Shown: positions 7,318 through 13,541, counted from the first letter of the stretch. The stretch is 17,656 nt of DNA from Bacillota bacterium (GCA_023425285.1 JAFACY010000256.1:1-17656); one strand, 5' to 3'. Notes: generated by a model from the letters alone, not told the origin. Numbers and translations are program-made.

Positions 7318-7389
7318 ATTTCTCTCCTTATGCTGAGATCTCATCTCAAATTTTTTCTGTAGTACTCTTGTTTTAAATTTGATATATGC

Positions 7390-7418
7390 ATTATACCATA
7401 AACTTTGTAAGTGTCCAA
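7390..7418 (-). promoter_or_regulatory. Promoter of the flavodiiron gene
   Basis: On the minus strand TTGGAC (7418-7413) and TATAAT (7395-7390) are 17 bp apart, with a TGG just before the -10 (extended -10 form). The predicted start near 7383 leaves a leader of about 65 nt. This supports the ATG at 7317 over the upstream one. Confidence 0.72.
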
Positions 7419-7470
7419 TTCTTTCCTTAATTTTCTCTGACATTTATTACTTAAATTGCTTTTTTGAGCA

Positions 7471-7539
7471 ATACTATATCATATCTGAGCCGAGTGCAGC
7501 GCAAGCTTGATTGCATTGCCGAGGCGATAGTATGATATA
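7471..7539. repeat. Dyad flanking a GC-rich core between divergent genes
   Basis: TATATCATA (7475-7483) and TATGATATA (7531-7539) are a perfect 9-bp inverted repeat. An alternative register pairs ATACTAT (7471-7477) with ATAGTAT (7527-7533). The 47 bases between them are much richer in G+C than the surroundings and can extend the fold through GCC/GGC and AGTGCA/TGCATT pairs. It may be an operator pair, two mirror-image -10 regions, or a structured RNA leader. Confidence 0.45.
7507..7536 (+). promoter_or_regulatory. Putative promoter for the YdcZ-family gene
   Basis: TTGATT (7507-7512) and TATGAT (7531-7536) are 18 bp apart, about 40 nt upstream of the ATG. The -10 coincides with the right arm of the dyad at 7471-7539. 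The match is moderate. Confidence 0.4.
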
Positions 7540-7577
7540 TATTATATAATAGATATTCTTATGAAAGGAAAATTCGT

Positions 7578-8006
7578 ATGTTTGGTATTTTACTTGCAAT
7601 GCTGGCAGGTCTGCTGATGAGTGTACAGGGAGTCTTCAACACACGTGTTATGGATTCTTCAAATATGTGGGCTACAAACAGCTGGGTGCATCTGACCGCT
7701 TTTGCCACAAGCATAATTATATGGTTCTTCACGGGTCGGGAAAGCTTGTTTTCCGTGTTCAGCGTCAGCAACAAGCTTTACTTACTTGGAGGTATCATCG
7801 GTGCATTTATAACCTTCACAGTTATTAAAAGCATATCCGATTTGGGTCCCGCATATGCAACAATGCTTATTTTATTGGCTCAGCTCGTGGTTTCATGTTC
7901 AATCGAAGCCTTTGGATTGTTCGGCACCGAAAAAATATGCTTTGAATGGAGCAAGCTTATAGGTGTGGCTCTGATGATTGCGGGAATCATTGTCTTTAAG
8001 AAGTAA
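7578..8006 (+). CDS. YdcZ/DUF606-family (DMT superfamily) membrane protein
   Basis: A 142-residue integral membrane protein with four to five hydrophobic helices: about 2-20, 37-52, 66-87, 93-115 and 124-140. The sequence (GILLAMLAGLLMSVQGVFNT at the start, GPAYATMLILLAQLVVS, then WSKLIGVALMIAGIIVFKK at the end) matches the YdcZ (DUF606) half-size members of the drug/metabolite transporter superfamily, and the length is typical. Half-size members act as dimers or pairs; only one copy is seen here. AAAGGAA lies 7 nt before the ATG. The substrate is unknown. The downstream flavin oxidoreductase gene is 72 nt away on the same strand with no terminator between, so they may share transcripts. Confidence 0.82.
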   Translation: MFGILLAMLAGLLMSVQGVFNTRVMDSSNMWATNSWVHLTAFATSIIIWFFTGRESLFSVFSVSNKLYLLGGIIGAFITFTVIKSISDLGPAYATMLILLAQLVVSCSIEAFGLFGTEKICFEWSKLIGVALMIAGIIVFKK

Positions 8007-8016
8007 ATCAAATAAA

Positions 8017-8046
8017 AGAACATTATAAAAAGATTCATCATATAAT
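8017..8046 (+). promoter_or_regulatory. Weak candidate promoter before the flavin oxidoreductase gene
   Basis: A perfect TATAAT at 8041-8046 lies 33 nt before the ATG, but the best -35 (AGAACA at 8017-8022, 18 bp spacing) matches only 3/6 bases. The gene may instead be read from the upstream ydcZ-type promoter. Confidence 0.3.
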
Positions 8047-8078
8047 AGATAGATTTTCATTAATCGGGGGAAAAGATT

Positions 8079-9539
8079 ATGGATGAATTTTTAGAAGGAC
8101 TTACCGGTGAAATTGTATTGCCTTTTGATTTATCCTACGATGAATTAAGACAAGGCTATAACACTGCAATTCAGAAATTTCCGTTTGTTATTGTGTATTG
8201 CTTTATGTTATGTGACGTTTCCAATGCGGTAAAATGGGCAAGAAAACATTCAATGCCAATACGCATCCGCAACGGTGGACATAATTATGAAGGATATTCT
8301 AATGGCAATTGTATACTTGTTATAGATCTGAGCCGCATGAATAATATTATAATAGATGAATGTGAGAAATTAATATATATAGAAGGCGGAGCTACTAACA
8401 AAGATGTATATGAGTTTGTTTCATCAAAGGGTTATCCGTTTCCCGGAGGTACATGTCCCACAGTAGGTGTCAGCGGATACTCCTTAGGAGGTGGATGGGG
8501 CTTATCTTGCCGCTATTTAGGATTAGGATGCGATAGTTTAGAGGAAATTGAATTAGTTGATTTTGAAGGTGAAATCATCAGGGCAAACAGCAATTGCAAT
8601 GAAGATTTATTCTGGGCTGTTCGAGGAGCGGGCGGAGGTAATTTTGGAGTTGTAGTAAGCATGACTTTCCGACTTCCCGAACCTGTTGATAAAGTTACGC
8701 TTATTGAAATTGACTATTTAAATGTTGATTCTGAGGAGCAGGAGAAGTTTATTAATTTATGGCAAGCCTGGCTGAATAGCGCAGATACTAGAATGACTCT
8801 TATTTCAAGAATATATAATTCTGAAACAGATAGATTATCCATGTTGGTAAGAGGAATTTTTTACGGCAACTCTGCCGAAGCAAAGATAATTTTAGAGGAT
8901 TTTCTTATACTTGATAATGCCGTTTACAGTATAGAAGAAGTTACATTTTTAGACGCAGTAACAATTATCGGCAGTTCATATCCTGAGCATGAAAAATTTA
9001 ATTCCGCAAGCCGCTTTGTAATAAAACCTTTTGATAATAGTGAAATTAAAAATATAGTTAATTTCATCAAAGAACGGGCTGAAGGTTCAGTTTATGCAGG
9101 ATTATCAATGTATGCATTAGGTGGCAGAATCTCTGATATAGGTATCGATGAAACCGCCTTTTATTACAGGAATGCAAAGTATATAATCTGGCTTGAAACT
9201 GTCTGGGAGGAAAATGAATACGCTGAAGAAAATAGAAATTGGATTAAAAACAGATTCCCCTACCTTAAATCAATAACTACAGGTTCATATATAAACTTCC
9301 CATATATTGAATTAGATAACTATTTAAAAGAATATTACGGATACCATAAGCGAAAGTTGAAACGTATAAAGAACAAATATGATCCGCTGAATATTTTCTC
9401 TTTCCCTCAAAGTATAAAACCAAGCAACAATGAATGTTACCCAATATTGCATAACCCACCTTTATTAAATAAAGGAAGTTTCCAAAATGCTGATAATAAT
9501 ACAAATCATCGTGAATTCAGATATGTATCTAAAAAATAA
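8079..9539 (+). CDS. FAD-dependent oxidoreductase, berberine bridge enzyme-like
   Basis: A 486-residue flavoprotein. Residues about 33-205 form a PCMH-type FAD domain and the C-terminus carries the BBE motif (YYGYHKRKLKRIKNKYDPLN, then FSFPQSI). Two residues that bind FAD covalently in this family are present: His68 in RNGGHNYEGYS and Cys126 in GGTCPTVGVSG, 58 residues apart as in gluco-oligosaccharide oxidase-type enzymes. This predicts bicovalent FAD with a high redox potential. Members oxidise sugars, alcohols or alkaloids, often with O2; the substrate here is unknown. There is no signal peptide, so it is probably cytoplasmic. A GGGGG ribosome binding site precedes the ATG. The last ~35 residues after the BBE motif are a polar tail. 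Homologues in Bacillus and Clostridia are often labelled YgaK/YvdP-like. Confidence 0.88.
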   Translation: MDEFLEGLTGEIVLPFDLSYDELRQGYNTAIQKFPFVIVYCFMLCDVSNAVKWARKHSMPIRIRNGGHNYEGYSNGNCILVIDLSRMNNIIIDECEKLIYIEGGATNKDVYEFVSSKGYPFPGGTCPTVGVSGYSLGGGWGLSCRYLGLGCDSLEEIELVDFEGEIIRANSNCNEDLFWAVRGAGGGNFGVVVSMTFRLPEPVDKVTLIEIDYLNVDSEEQEKFINLWQAWLNSADTRMTLISRIYNSETDRLSMLVRGIFYGNSAEAKIILEDFLILDNAVYSIEEVTFLDAVTIIGSSYPEHEKFNSASRFVIKPFDNSEIKNIVNFIKERAEGSVYAGLSMYALGGRISDIGIDETAFYYRNAKYIIWLETVWEENEYAEENRNWIKNRFPYLKSITTGSYINFPYIELDNYLKEYYGYHKRKLKRIKNKYDPLNIFSFPQSIKPSNNECYPILHNPPLLNKGSFQNADNNTNHREFRYVSKK

Positions 9540-9551
9540 AAATCTTAACAA

Positions 9552-9589
9552 AACAACACCCATCCTCAAAATTCAGGATGGGTGTTGTT
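9552..9589. terminator. Intrinsic terminator between convergent genes
   Basis: A 15-bp perfect stem (AACAACACCCATCCT / AGGATGGGTGTTGTT, loop 9567-9574) lies between the flavin oxidoreductase and the AraC-type gene. On the minus strand it is followed by TTGTTAAGATTTTTT. The plus side ends in TTGTTGC with only a weak T-run. It probably serves both, and the minus gene better. Confidence 0.8.
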
Positions 9590-9617
9590 GCACTTATGGA
9601 AGACTTTATTCGTCTGC

Positions 9618-10481
9618 TTATTTCTTCTTCACGGGAACCCATACTTCACTGTATGCATAATCCTTTTTATGTCCATCCATTTTTGTAAAAGAAAAAGACG
9701 GAACATTGATTACTTCGTAGTCAGATGAAACAAGCCATTCCGAATACACCCTTGCCATAGTTTCCTGTAATGTAGAAGGGAATGGTCCCTCGTTTGGAAA
9801 TACTGCCCATGTGCATGCTTCCACCGGCACTTTATCCAATAATTTGCTAACCTTATTTTCTGTTGTTAAAACACCTATCAGATGAGTTAAATCCCCTTCT
9901 TCCCTTAAAAAACCGGCATCAGCATCATATGACGCGTTTACAATTTCACATGGCTCAATATTCTGAAGAGAATGCATTTCCTTCCTTTGTTCTTCTGTTA
10001 TGCTCATTGCGAGCTTTACAATCTCATTATTCACACCTTCAAATTGCATAGGCACTCGTTTACTTACACCGACTAAATTAAAAGCCGGTTTTTCTTCAAT
10101 TCTGAATTCCATAGATATTCCTCCCTTAACTGTTATTATGAATGAAAGCTTGGGGAATGACTTGTTCATGCCTGTTTTTATTACATCAGACGGCAAAAAT
10201 CCGCTCCATTTTTTAAACGCACGTGTGAACCCGTCCATGGACTGATAACCATATTTAAAAGCAACATCCGTCACCTTTTCACCATTTAATAAATCCCTGT
10301 TTGCTTCAGACAGTCTTCTTGTTTTGATATATTCATTCAACGTCATCCCCGACAGATATAAAAATATCTTTCTGAAATGAAAATCCGAAACACCGGCATA
10401 TTCGGAAATCATATCAAGGGACAAATCATCGGTTAAATGATCATCAATATAGTTCATCACATGATTCAATTCCTTCAGCAT
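9618..10481 (-). CDS. AraC-family regulator with GyrI-like effector domain
   Basis: A 287-residue two-domain regulator. Residues 1-105 form an N-terminal AraC/XylS DNA-binding domain with two helix-turn-helices (LSLDMISEYAGVSDFHFRKI and VTDVAFKYGYQSMDGFTRAF, ending FLPSDV). Residues about 124-287 form a GyrI-like/SOUL-type ligand-binding domain starting EFRIEEKPAFNLVGVSKRVP and ending with YSEVWVPVKKK. This Rob- or BltR-like order (DNA binding first, effector second) is common in Firmicutes regulators that sense hydrophobic or cationic small molecules. AAGGAGGGG precedes the ATG. It is preceded by the GNAT gene on the same strand, 118 nt away. No efflux gene is adjacent, so the target is unknown; the nearest membrane transporter is the YdcZ-type gene 1.6 kb off. 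Confidence 0.9.
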   Translation of the reverse strand: MLKELNHVMNYIDDHLTDDLSLDMISEYAGVSDFHFRKIFLYLSGMTLNEYIKTRRLSEANRDLLNGEKVTDVAFKYGYQSMDGFTRAFKKWSGFLPSDVIKTGMNKSFPKLSFIITVKGGISMEFRIEEKPAFNLVGVSKRVPMQFEGVNNEIVKLAMSITEEQRKEMHSLQNIEPCEIVNASYDADAGFLREEGDLTHLIGVLTTENKVSKLLDKVPVEACTWAVFPNEGPFPSTLQETMARVYSEWLVSSDYEVINVPSFSFTKMDGHKKDYAYSEVWVPVKKK

Positions 10482-10523
10482 AAGTTCCCCTCCTTTTCAC
10501 AACTCAATAATAACAAAAGAGCT

Positions 10524-10551
10524 TTAATATTACTCGACATTTGTGATGCAA
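10524..10551 (-). promoter_or_regulatory. Candidate promoter for the AraC-type gene
   Basis: On the minus strand TTGCAT (10551-10546) and TATTAA (10529-10524) are 16 bp apart, about 43 nt upstream of the ATG. The match is moderate. Confidence 0.35.
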
Positions 10552-10599
10552 AATATATCGTATAAAATATTCTATATCTTAATTAAGAATTCACGCATT

Positions 10600-11094
10600 T
10601 TAAAGATACTTCTTCATTACAACGGCAGGCAGGACTTTCCCTGCCCAATTTAATTCTATGTCTTCAGATTTAACAAACCCATTGTTAATCCAAAAATCAA
10701 GCACAGAATTATCATAATCTGTAACTACATCTATTCTGATACACCTGCTTTTTTGCAATTTAGCATATTCTTCAAAAACATTAAAAATTAGTTTTCCATA
10801 ACCTTTTCCCTTAAAATAATTTTGCAGCATTAACAATGATAAATATGTTTCTTCATCTATTTTAAAGTCTATGATTCCTATTATTTTTTCCGACTTTGTC
10901 TCAACTATTTTACACGGATAAAAACCGGCTTGTTTCATTGCATCAAGCTCATGAACTATCCATTCATTTGTTACTGTTTCTCTGCCTATGTGATTTATTA
11001 AAAATTGTTTGTTTGAATTATATACATTAACAATTTCATCCAAATCCTTATACTCAACTATATCTATATAAAAATCTTTTGATTCAAACAACAT
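10600..11094 (-). CDS. GNAT-family N-acetyltransferase
   Basis: A 164-residue single-domain GNAT. The acetyl-CoA site (motif A) is at about 85-105: YLSLLMLQNYFKGKGYGKLI, with the G-K-G-Y-G pyrophosphate loop. Motif B follows as RIDVVTDYDNSVLDFWINNGF, the usual beta-alpha end seen in small-molecule and protein acetyltransferases. The acceptor cannot be read from sequence. GGAGAAA precedes the ATG. The gene begins 36 nt after the blaI stop on the same strand with no terminator between, so it is probably the second gene of a BlaI-controlled operon. That makes a stress- or drug-linked role plausible but unproven. Confidence 0.87.
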   Translation of the reverse strand: MLFESKDFYIDIVEYKDLDEIVNVYNSNKQFLINHIGRETVTNEWIVHELDAMKQAGFYPCKIVETKSEKIIGIIDFKIDEETYLSLLMLQNYFKGKGYGKLIFNVFEEYAKLQKSRCIRIDVVTDYDNSVLDFWINNGFVKSEDIELNWAGKVLPAVVMKKYL

Positions 11095-11130
11095 AAAGTT
11101 TCTCCAATCTTAATGATTCAAATAATTTCC

Positions 11131-11490
11131 TTATTTCATCTTCTCCTCTATCATTCTTTTTATTTCTTCTGCTTCACTTTGAGACAGCTTCTTGTCCTTG
11201 AGAAATGCTGCTATGAACGCAGGAAGTGAATTGTCAAATGATTTTTCCAAAAGTGCTTCACTTTCATACTTTTGGACCTGCTCCCTCTTTACAAGAGATG
11301 TTACCGTTGCATTTTCATTTTTCAAAATGCTCTTTTCGGCTAATTTTCTTATCATCGTATATGTTGTAGGCTTTTTCCATCCCAATCTTTGCAGACATAA
11401 CTTTGTCAGCTCCGTAGAATTTACAGGCTCTGATTCCCAGATTATATCCAAAAATTTGTATTCTGCATCAAACAGCTTTAATTCTTCCAT
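11131..11490 (-). CDS. BlaI/MecI/CopY-family transcriptional repressor
   Basis: A 119-residue repressor. The winged-helix domain spans about 5-75 (FDAEYKFLDIIWESEPVNST, WKKPTTYTMIRKLAEK, then LVKREQVQKYES) and the C-terminal helices about 80-119 mediate dimerisation (LPAFIAAFLKDKKLSQSEAE). In BlaI/MecI an Asn-Phe bond in this region is cut after BlaR/MecR activation; the aligned pair here looks like Ala-Phe. No BlaR-type peptidase gene is adjacent in this window, so release may need another signal. The promoter carries an outstanding inverted repeat (11507-11554), which predicts tight autorepression. The downstream partner is a GNAT gene. No CXC metal site like that of CopY is visible. Confidence 0.9.
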   Translation of the reverse strand: MEELKLFDAEYKFLDIIWESEPVNSTELTKLCLQRLGWKKPTTYTMIRKLAEKSILKNENATVTSLVKREQVQKYESEALLEKSFDNSLPAFIAAFLKDKKLSQSEAEEIKRMIEEKMK

Positions 11491-11506
11491 AATATCTCTC
11501 CATTAT

Positions 11507-11554
11507 AAAGGTTTATTGTAATAAACTATATTTAGTTTATTACAATAAACCTTT
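11507..11554. promoter_or_regulatory. BlaI-type double operator: perfect 22-bp inverted repeat
   Basis: Arms 11507-11528 and 11533-11554 are perfect reverse complements separated by TATT. Each arm also contains its own near-palindrome: TTTATTGTAATAAA (11512-11525) and TTTATTACAATAAA (11536-11549). This looks like two dimer sites 24 bp apart. They lie between the -35 box and the start of blaI and overlap the -10, a geometry suited to repression. Confidence 0.85.
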
Positions 11555-11562
11555 GTTGTCAA
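11534..11562 (-). promoter_or_regulatory. Promoter of blaI-GNAT
   Basis: On the minus strand a perfect TTGACA (11562-11557) is followed after 17 bp by TAAACT (11539-11534). The -10 and spacer lie within the right arm of the operator, so repressor binding would block RNA polymerase. Confidence 0.75.
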
Positions 11563-11578
11563 TATGTTTTTAAATAAC

Positions 11579-11633
11579 AATACCTCAGAGCAGATAGTCT
11601 GTTTTATAAATAAACTATCTGCTCTGAGGTATT
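11579..11633. terminator. 20-bp perfect hairpin, probable terminator of the merR-VOC gene
   Basis: Arms 11579-11598 and 11614-11633 are perfect 20-bp reverse complements around a 15-nt AT-rich loop. The hairpin lies 27 nt after the merR-VOC stop on the minus strand and just upstream of the blaI promoter. The T-run on either side is weak (TTGTTATTT on minus, TTTTGTT on plus), so terminator function is likely but not certain. Confidence 0.6.
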
Positions 11634-11660
11634 TTGTTAACGCCATGTATCCATGCAATA

Positions 11661-12440
11661 TTATTTCATTTCTTCTTCAAGGATTTTGATTCTTTCTTCA
11701 AAGCTTAGGTTTTTGTAGATTTTATGCAACATCCACATATAACCAAAGGGATCTGTAAAGATAGAGTTGCTGACAGCATCGTCCATCATCTTAGTAATCC
11801 CCTGAACTTCTGTGCACCCGTTTTCTAAAGCAGTTTTATGTGTTTTTTCGATATCTTCTACAGATATATTAAACCAAACTGTATTTGGATGATCTTTATC
11901 CGGTGCTTTTAGTCCATATTCCGGATTTTCGTCCAGCATATGAAACCTTGTTCCGTACAAGGTAAAGACTGCTTCATTAGTACCTTCCGGATAATCTGTT
12001 GCCTCTACTACCTCAATTTCAAAAATTTCTTTATACAGCTCCAGGGCTTTCAAACTATTTTTTACGACAAAATCAATTTCAGTACCTTTAATCACTCTGT
12101 TTTCCTCCTTTATTGATTTCAATTGCTCTTCTATTTTCTTGATCTTCTGCTGTTCATTATTAATCGTCTGATATGATTGTTCCATTTTTTTCTTTAAGAT
12201 AGCTTCCAAAAAATCAATATCTTTGACCCGTTCCAAAGCATCATTGATTTCATCTACCTTAAAACCAGAATCACGAAGCAACAGAATTTGATTCAAATGA
12301 GGTATTTGATGTGGACTGTACAAACGATAGCCAGTCATTTCATCAATATGAGATGGACAAAAAATCCCGCACTCATCATAATACCGCAGCATTCGCGTTG
12401 AAATATTCACCAGTTTGGAAAATTGTCCAATCCTATACAT
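11661..12440 (-). CDS. MerR-family regulator fused to a VOC (glyoxalase-like) domain
   Basis: A 259-residue fusion. Residues 1-70 are a MerR winged helix (YRIGQFSKLVNISTRMLRYY, then GYRLYSPHQIPHLNQILLLR). Residues about 75-118 are a charged coiled coil that should dimerise. Residues about 120-245 are a VOC/PhnB-like domain (EIDFVVKNSLKALELYKEIF, FTLYGTRFHMLDENP, FTDPFGYMWMLHKIY). The VOC part probably binds a small molecule as effector, or acts as a drug-binding or enzymatic module. The start at 12440 follows GGGAGGGAAA. Upstream in-frame ATGs overlap that ribosome binding site or the promoter region. The promoter has the 19-bp spacer typical of MerR-activated genes, suggesting positive autoregulation. 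Confidence 0.88.
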   Translation of the reverse strand: MYRIGQFSKLVNISTRMLRYYDECGIFCPSHIDEMTGYRLYSPHQIPHLNQILLLRDSGFKVDEINDALERVKDIDFLEAILKKKMEQSYQTINNEQQKIKKIEEQLKSIKEENRVIKGTEIDFVVKNSLKALELYKEIFEIEVVEATDYPEGTNEAVFTLYGTRFHMLDENPEYGLKAPDKDHPNTVWFNISVEDIEKTHKTALENGCTEVQGITKMMDDAVSNSIFTDPFGYMWMLHKIYKNLSFEERIKILEEEMK

Positions 12441-12479
12441 TTTCCCTCCCATTATCATTACAGTTCGAACTATAACCTT

Positions 12480-12510
12480 ATCATAAACCTTCACACTGTG
12501 TTAAAGTCAA
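12480..12510 (-). promoter_or_regulatory. Long-spacer (19 bp) MerR-type promoter with dyad
   Basis: On the minus strand TTGACT (12510-12505) and TATGAT (12485-12480) are separated by 19 bp, the spacing that MerR regulators untwist. The spacer holds an imperfect dyad centred on ACAC-A-GTGT. A second palindrome, AGTTCGAACT (12462-12471), lies at the predicted start of the transcript. Confidence 0.65.
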
Positions 12511-12544
12511 TAGAAAATAATTATTTTATAAATAATAAGTTAAA

Positions 12545-12572
12545 AATAAAAAACTCTCCAATATGAAGAGTT
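12545..12572 (-). terminator. Intrinsic terminator of the tmRNA gene
   Basis: Read on the minus strand, AACTCTTC / GGAGAGTT forms an 8-bp stem (one G-U pair) with a 5-nt loop, followed by TTTTTTATTTTTA. It lies about 22 nt past the tmRNA 3' end. Confidence 0.85.
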
Positions 12573-12594
12573 AATATGCTTCCATAATTTTGTA

Positions 12595-12946
12595 TGGAGG
12601 CGGTGGGAGTCGAACCCACGTCCGAAAATATTTCCATAAATCTTTCTCCGAGTGCAGACGATAATTTGTGTTTCGCCTCAACTATCGCCTATCGTCAGGC
12701 TATAGTATCAGCTATCTCCGGTTGTTCAGCTTAAGGTCGAAGAACCCCTTAAGCAGTTCCCTGCTTCAGATGATGCCCCAACTCAGACTGCAGGTCGTCT
12801 AAGCGGGACAAGCGAGCAGCTTACGCTGCGAATGCTAAATTATTGTTTTCTTTTGCGTTTATTTTTGTTGCCACTTTTTACGTTGTTTGGCGACAACGAC
12901 TCGCTTAACTTACTTCTATACCCCCGTCGAAACCATTTACGCCCCC
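12595..12946 (-). ncRNA. ssrA: tmRNA (transfer-messenger RNA)
   Basis: About 352 nt. The 5' end GGGGGCG pairs with CGCCTCC plus discriminator A at the 3' end, giving a 7-bp acceptor stem with the G3-U wobble that marks alanine acceptance. The conserved 5' segment AAATGGTTTCGACGGGG and the T-arm GGGTTCGACTCCC are intact. The CCA tail is not encoded (the gene continues with TAC), so it must be added. The tag reading frame is at 12856-12821. The RNA frees stalled ribosomes together with SmpB and marks the nascent chain for proteolysis. The 5' end is 7 nt past the smpB stop with no promoter between, so it is probably cut from the smpB transcript, in line with RNase P processing. Confidence 0.96.
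12821..12856 (-). other. tmRNA tag-peptide reading frame
   Basis: Starting at the GCA resume codon, the frame reads AKENNNLAFAA then TAA. The alanine from charged tmRNA is added before it. The hydrophobic LAFAA end is the usual degradation signal for ClpXP-type proteases. Confidence 0.9.
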
Positions 12947-12953
12947 GTAATGG

Positions 12954-13403
12954 TTAATCGTCCTGTCTTTGCATGCGGCGTTCGGCATCTTTTTTGGCAA
13001 TATCCTGACGTTTGTCATAATTTTTCTTACCTCTTGCCGCTGCCATTTCCATTTTCACAAGACCATTTTTAAGATATAGACTCAATGGTATCAATGAGTA
13101 ACCATTCAGAGTTACCAGTCCAATCAATTTTCTTATTTCTCTTTTATTTAAGAGAAGCTTCCTGACTCTCATGGGATCAACATTGTAAATATTGCCTTTT
13201 TCATAAGGGCTTATGTGCAGGTTGTAAACAAATGCTTCACCGTTTTTTATGTTTACATAACTATCTTTTAAGTTAACTTTACCCTGTCTTATTGATTTTA
13301 CTTCTGTTCCTACAAGGACAATTCCTGCTTCGTATTTATCTTCTATAAAATAATCATGATATGCTTTTTTGTTACTTGCAATATTTTTTGTATTTTCAGC
13401 CAT
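12954..13403 (-). CDS. smpB: SsrA-binding protein SmpB
   Basis: A 149-residue SmpB. The family core is clear: YFIEDKYEAGIVLVGTEVKS, IRQGKVNLKDSYVNI, NLHISPYEKGN, RKLLLNKREIRKL, and the basic tail AAARGKKNYDKRQDIAKKDA, which folds into the mRNA channel on the ribosome. It binds the tRNA-like part of tmRNA and is required for trans-translation. The start at 13403 follows AGGTGAG. An in-frame ATG at 13460 would fall in the -35 box of a perfect promoter and is rejected. The stop is 7 nt before the tmRNA 5' end, making smpB-ssrA a single unit. RNase R, which degrades the released mRNA, is encoded just upstream. Confidence 0.96.
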   Translation of the reverse strand: MAENTKNIASNKKAYHDYFIEDKYEAGIVLVGTEVKSIRQGKVNLKDSYVNIKNGEAFVYNLHISPYEKGNIYNVDPMRVRKLLLNKREIRKLIGLVTLNGYSLIPLSLYLKNGLVKMEMAAARGKKNYDKRQDIAKKDAERRMQRQDD

Positions 13404-13431
13404 ATTCTCACCTACCATCAAGTGTAGGATG

Positions 13432-13460
13432 ATTATAGCATTAAATTTTTGCAATGTCAA
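13432..13460 (-). promoter_or_regulatory. Perfect consensus promoter of smpB-ssrA
   Basis: On the minus strand TTGACA (13460-13455), a 17-bp spacer and TATAAT (13437-13432) match the sigma-A consensus at every position. The start would be near 13425. The short leader can fold CCTAC/GTAGG (13411-13428), which partly covers the ribosome binding region. Confidence 0.88.
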
Positions 13461-13517
13461 ATGTCAGTTTGTTTTGATATATACATATATTTATTTTTTA
13501 TGCATGATTTAGAATAT

Positions 13518-13541
13518 GAGGGAGGAATCATTACCTCCCCC
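13518..13541 (-). terminator. Possible weak terminator or attenuator after rnr
   Basis: GGGAGG (13520-13525) and CCTCCC (13534-13539) form a 6-bp GC stem with an 8-nt loop, about 60 nt after the rnr stop. No clean T-run follows on the minus strand, so read-through into smpB is possible. Confidence 0.35.

Noticed and set aside
7318..7443. 42-residue N-terminal extension of the flavodiiron protein
   Set aside because: No ribosome binding site at the upstream ATG; it spans a TTGGAC-17-TATAAT promoter; the homologous part begins at 7317.
12595..12660. A separate tRNA gene (T-arm and acceptor-like sequence)
   Set aside because: It is the 3' tRNA-like part of tmRNA; there is no anticodon arm and the partner acceptor strand is about 350 nt away.
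13404..13460. Longer SmpB start
   Set aside because: The upstream ATG lies in the -35 box of the consensus promoter, so it cannot be on the main transcript.
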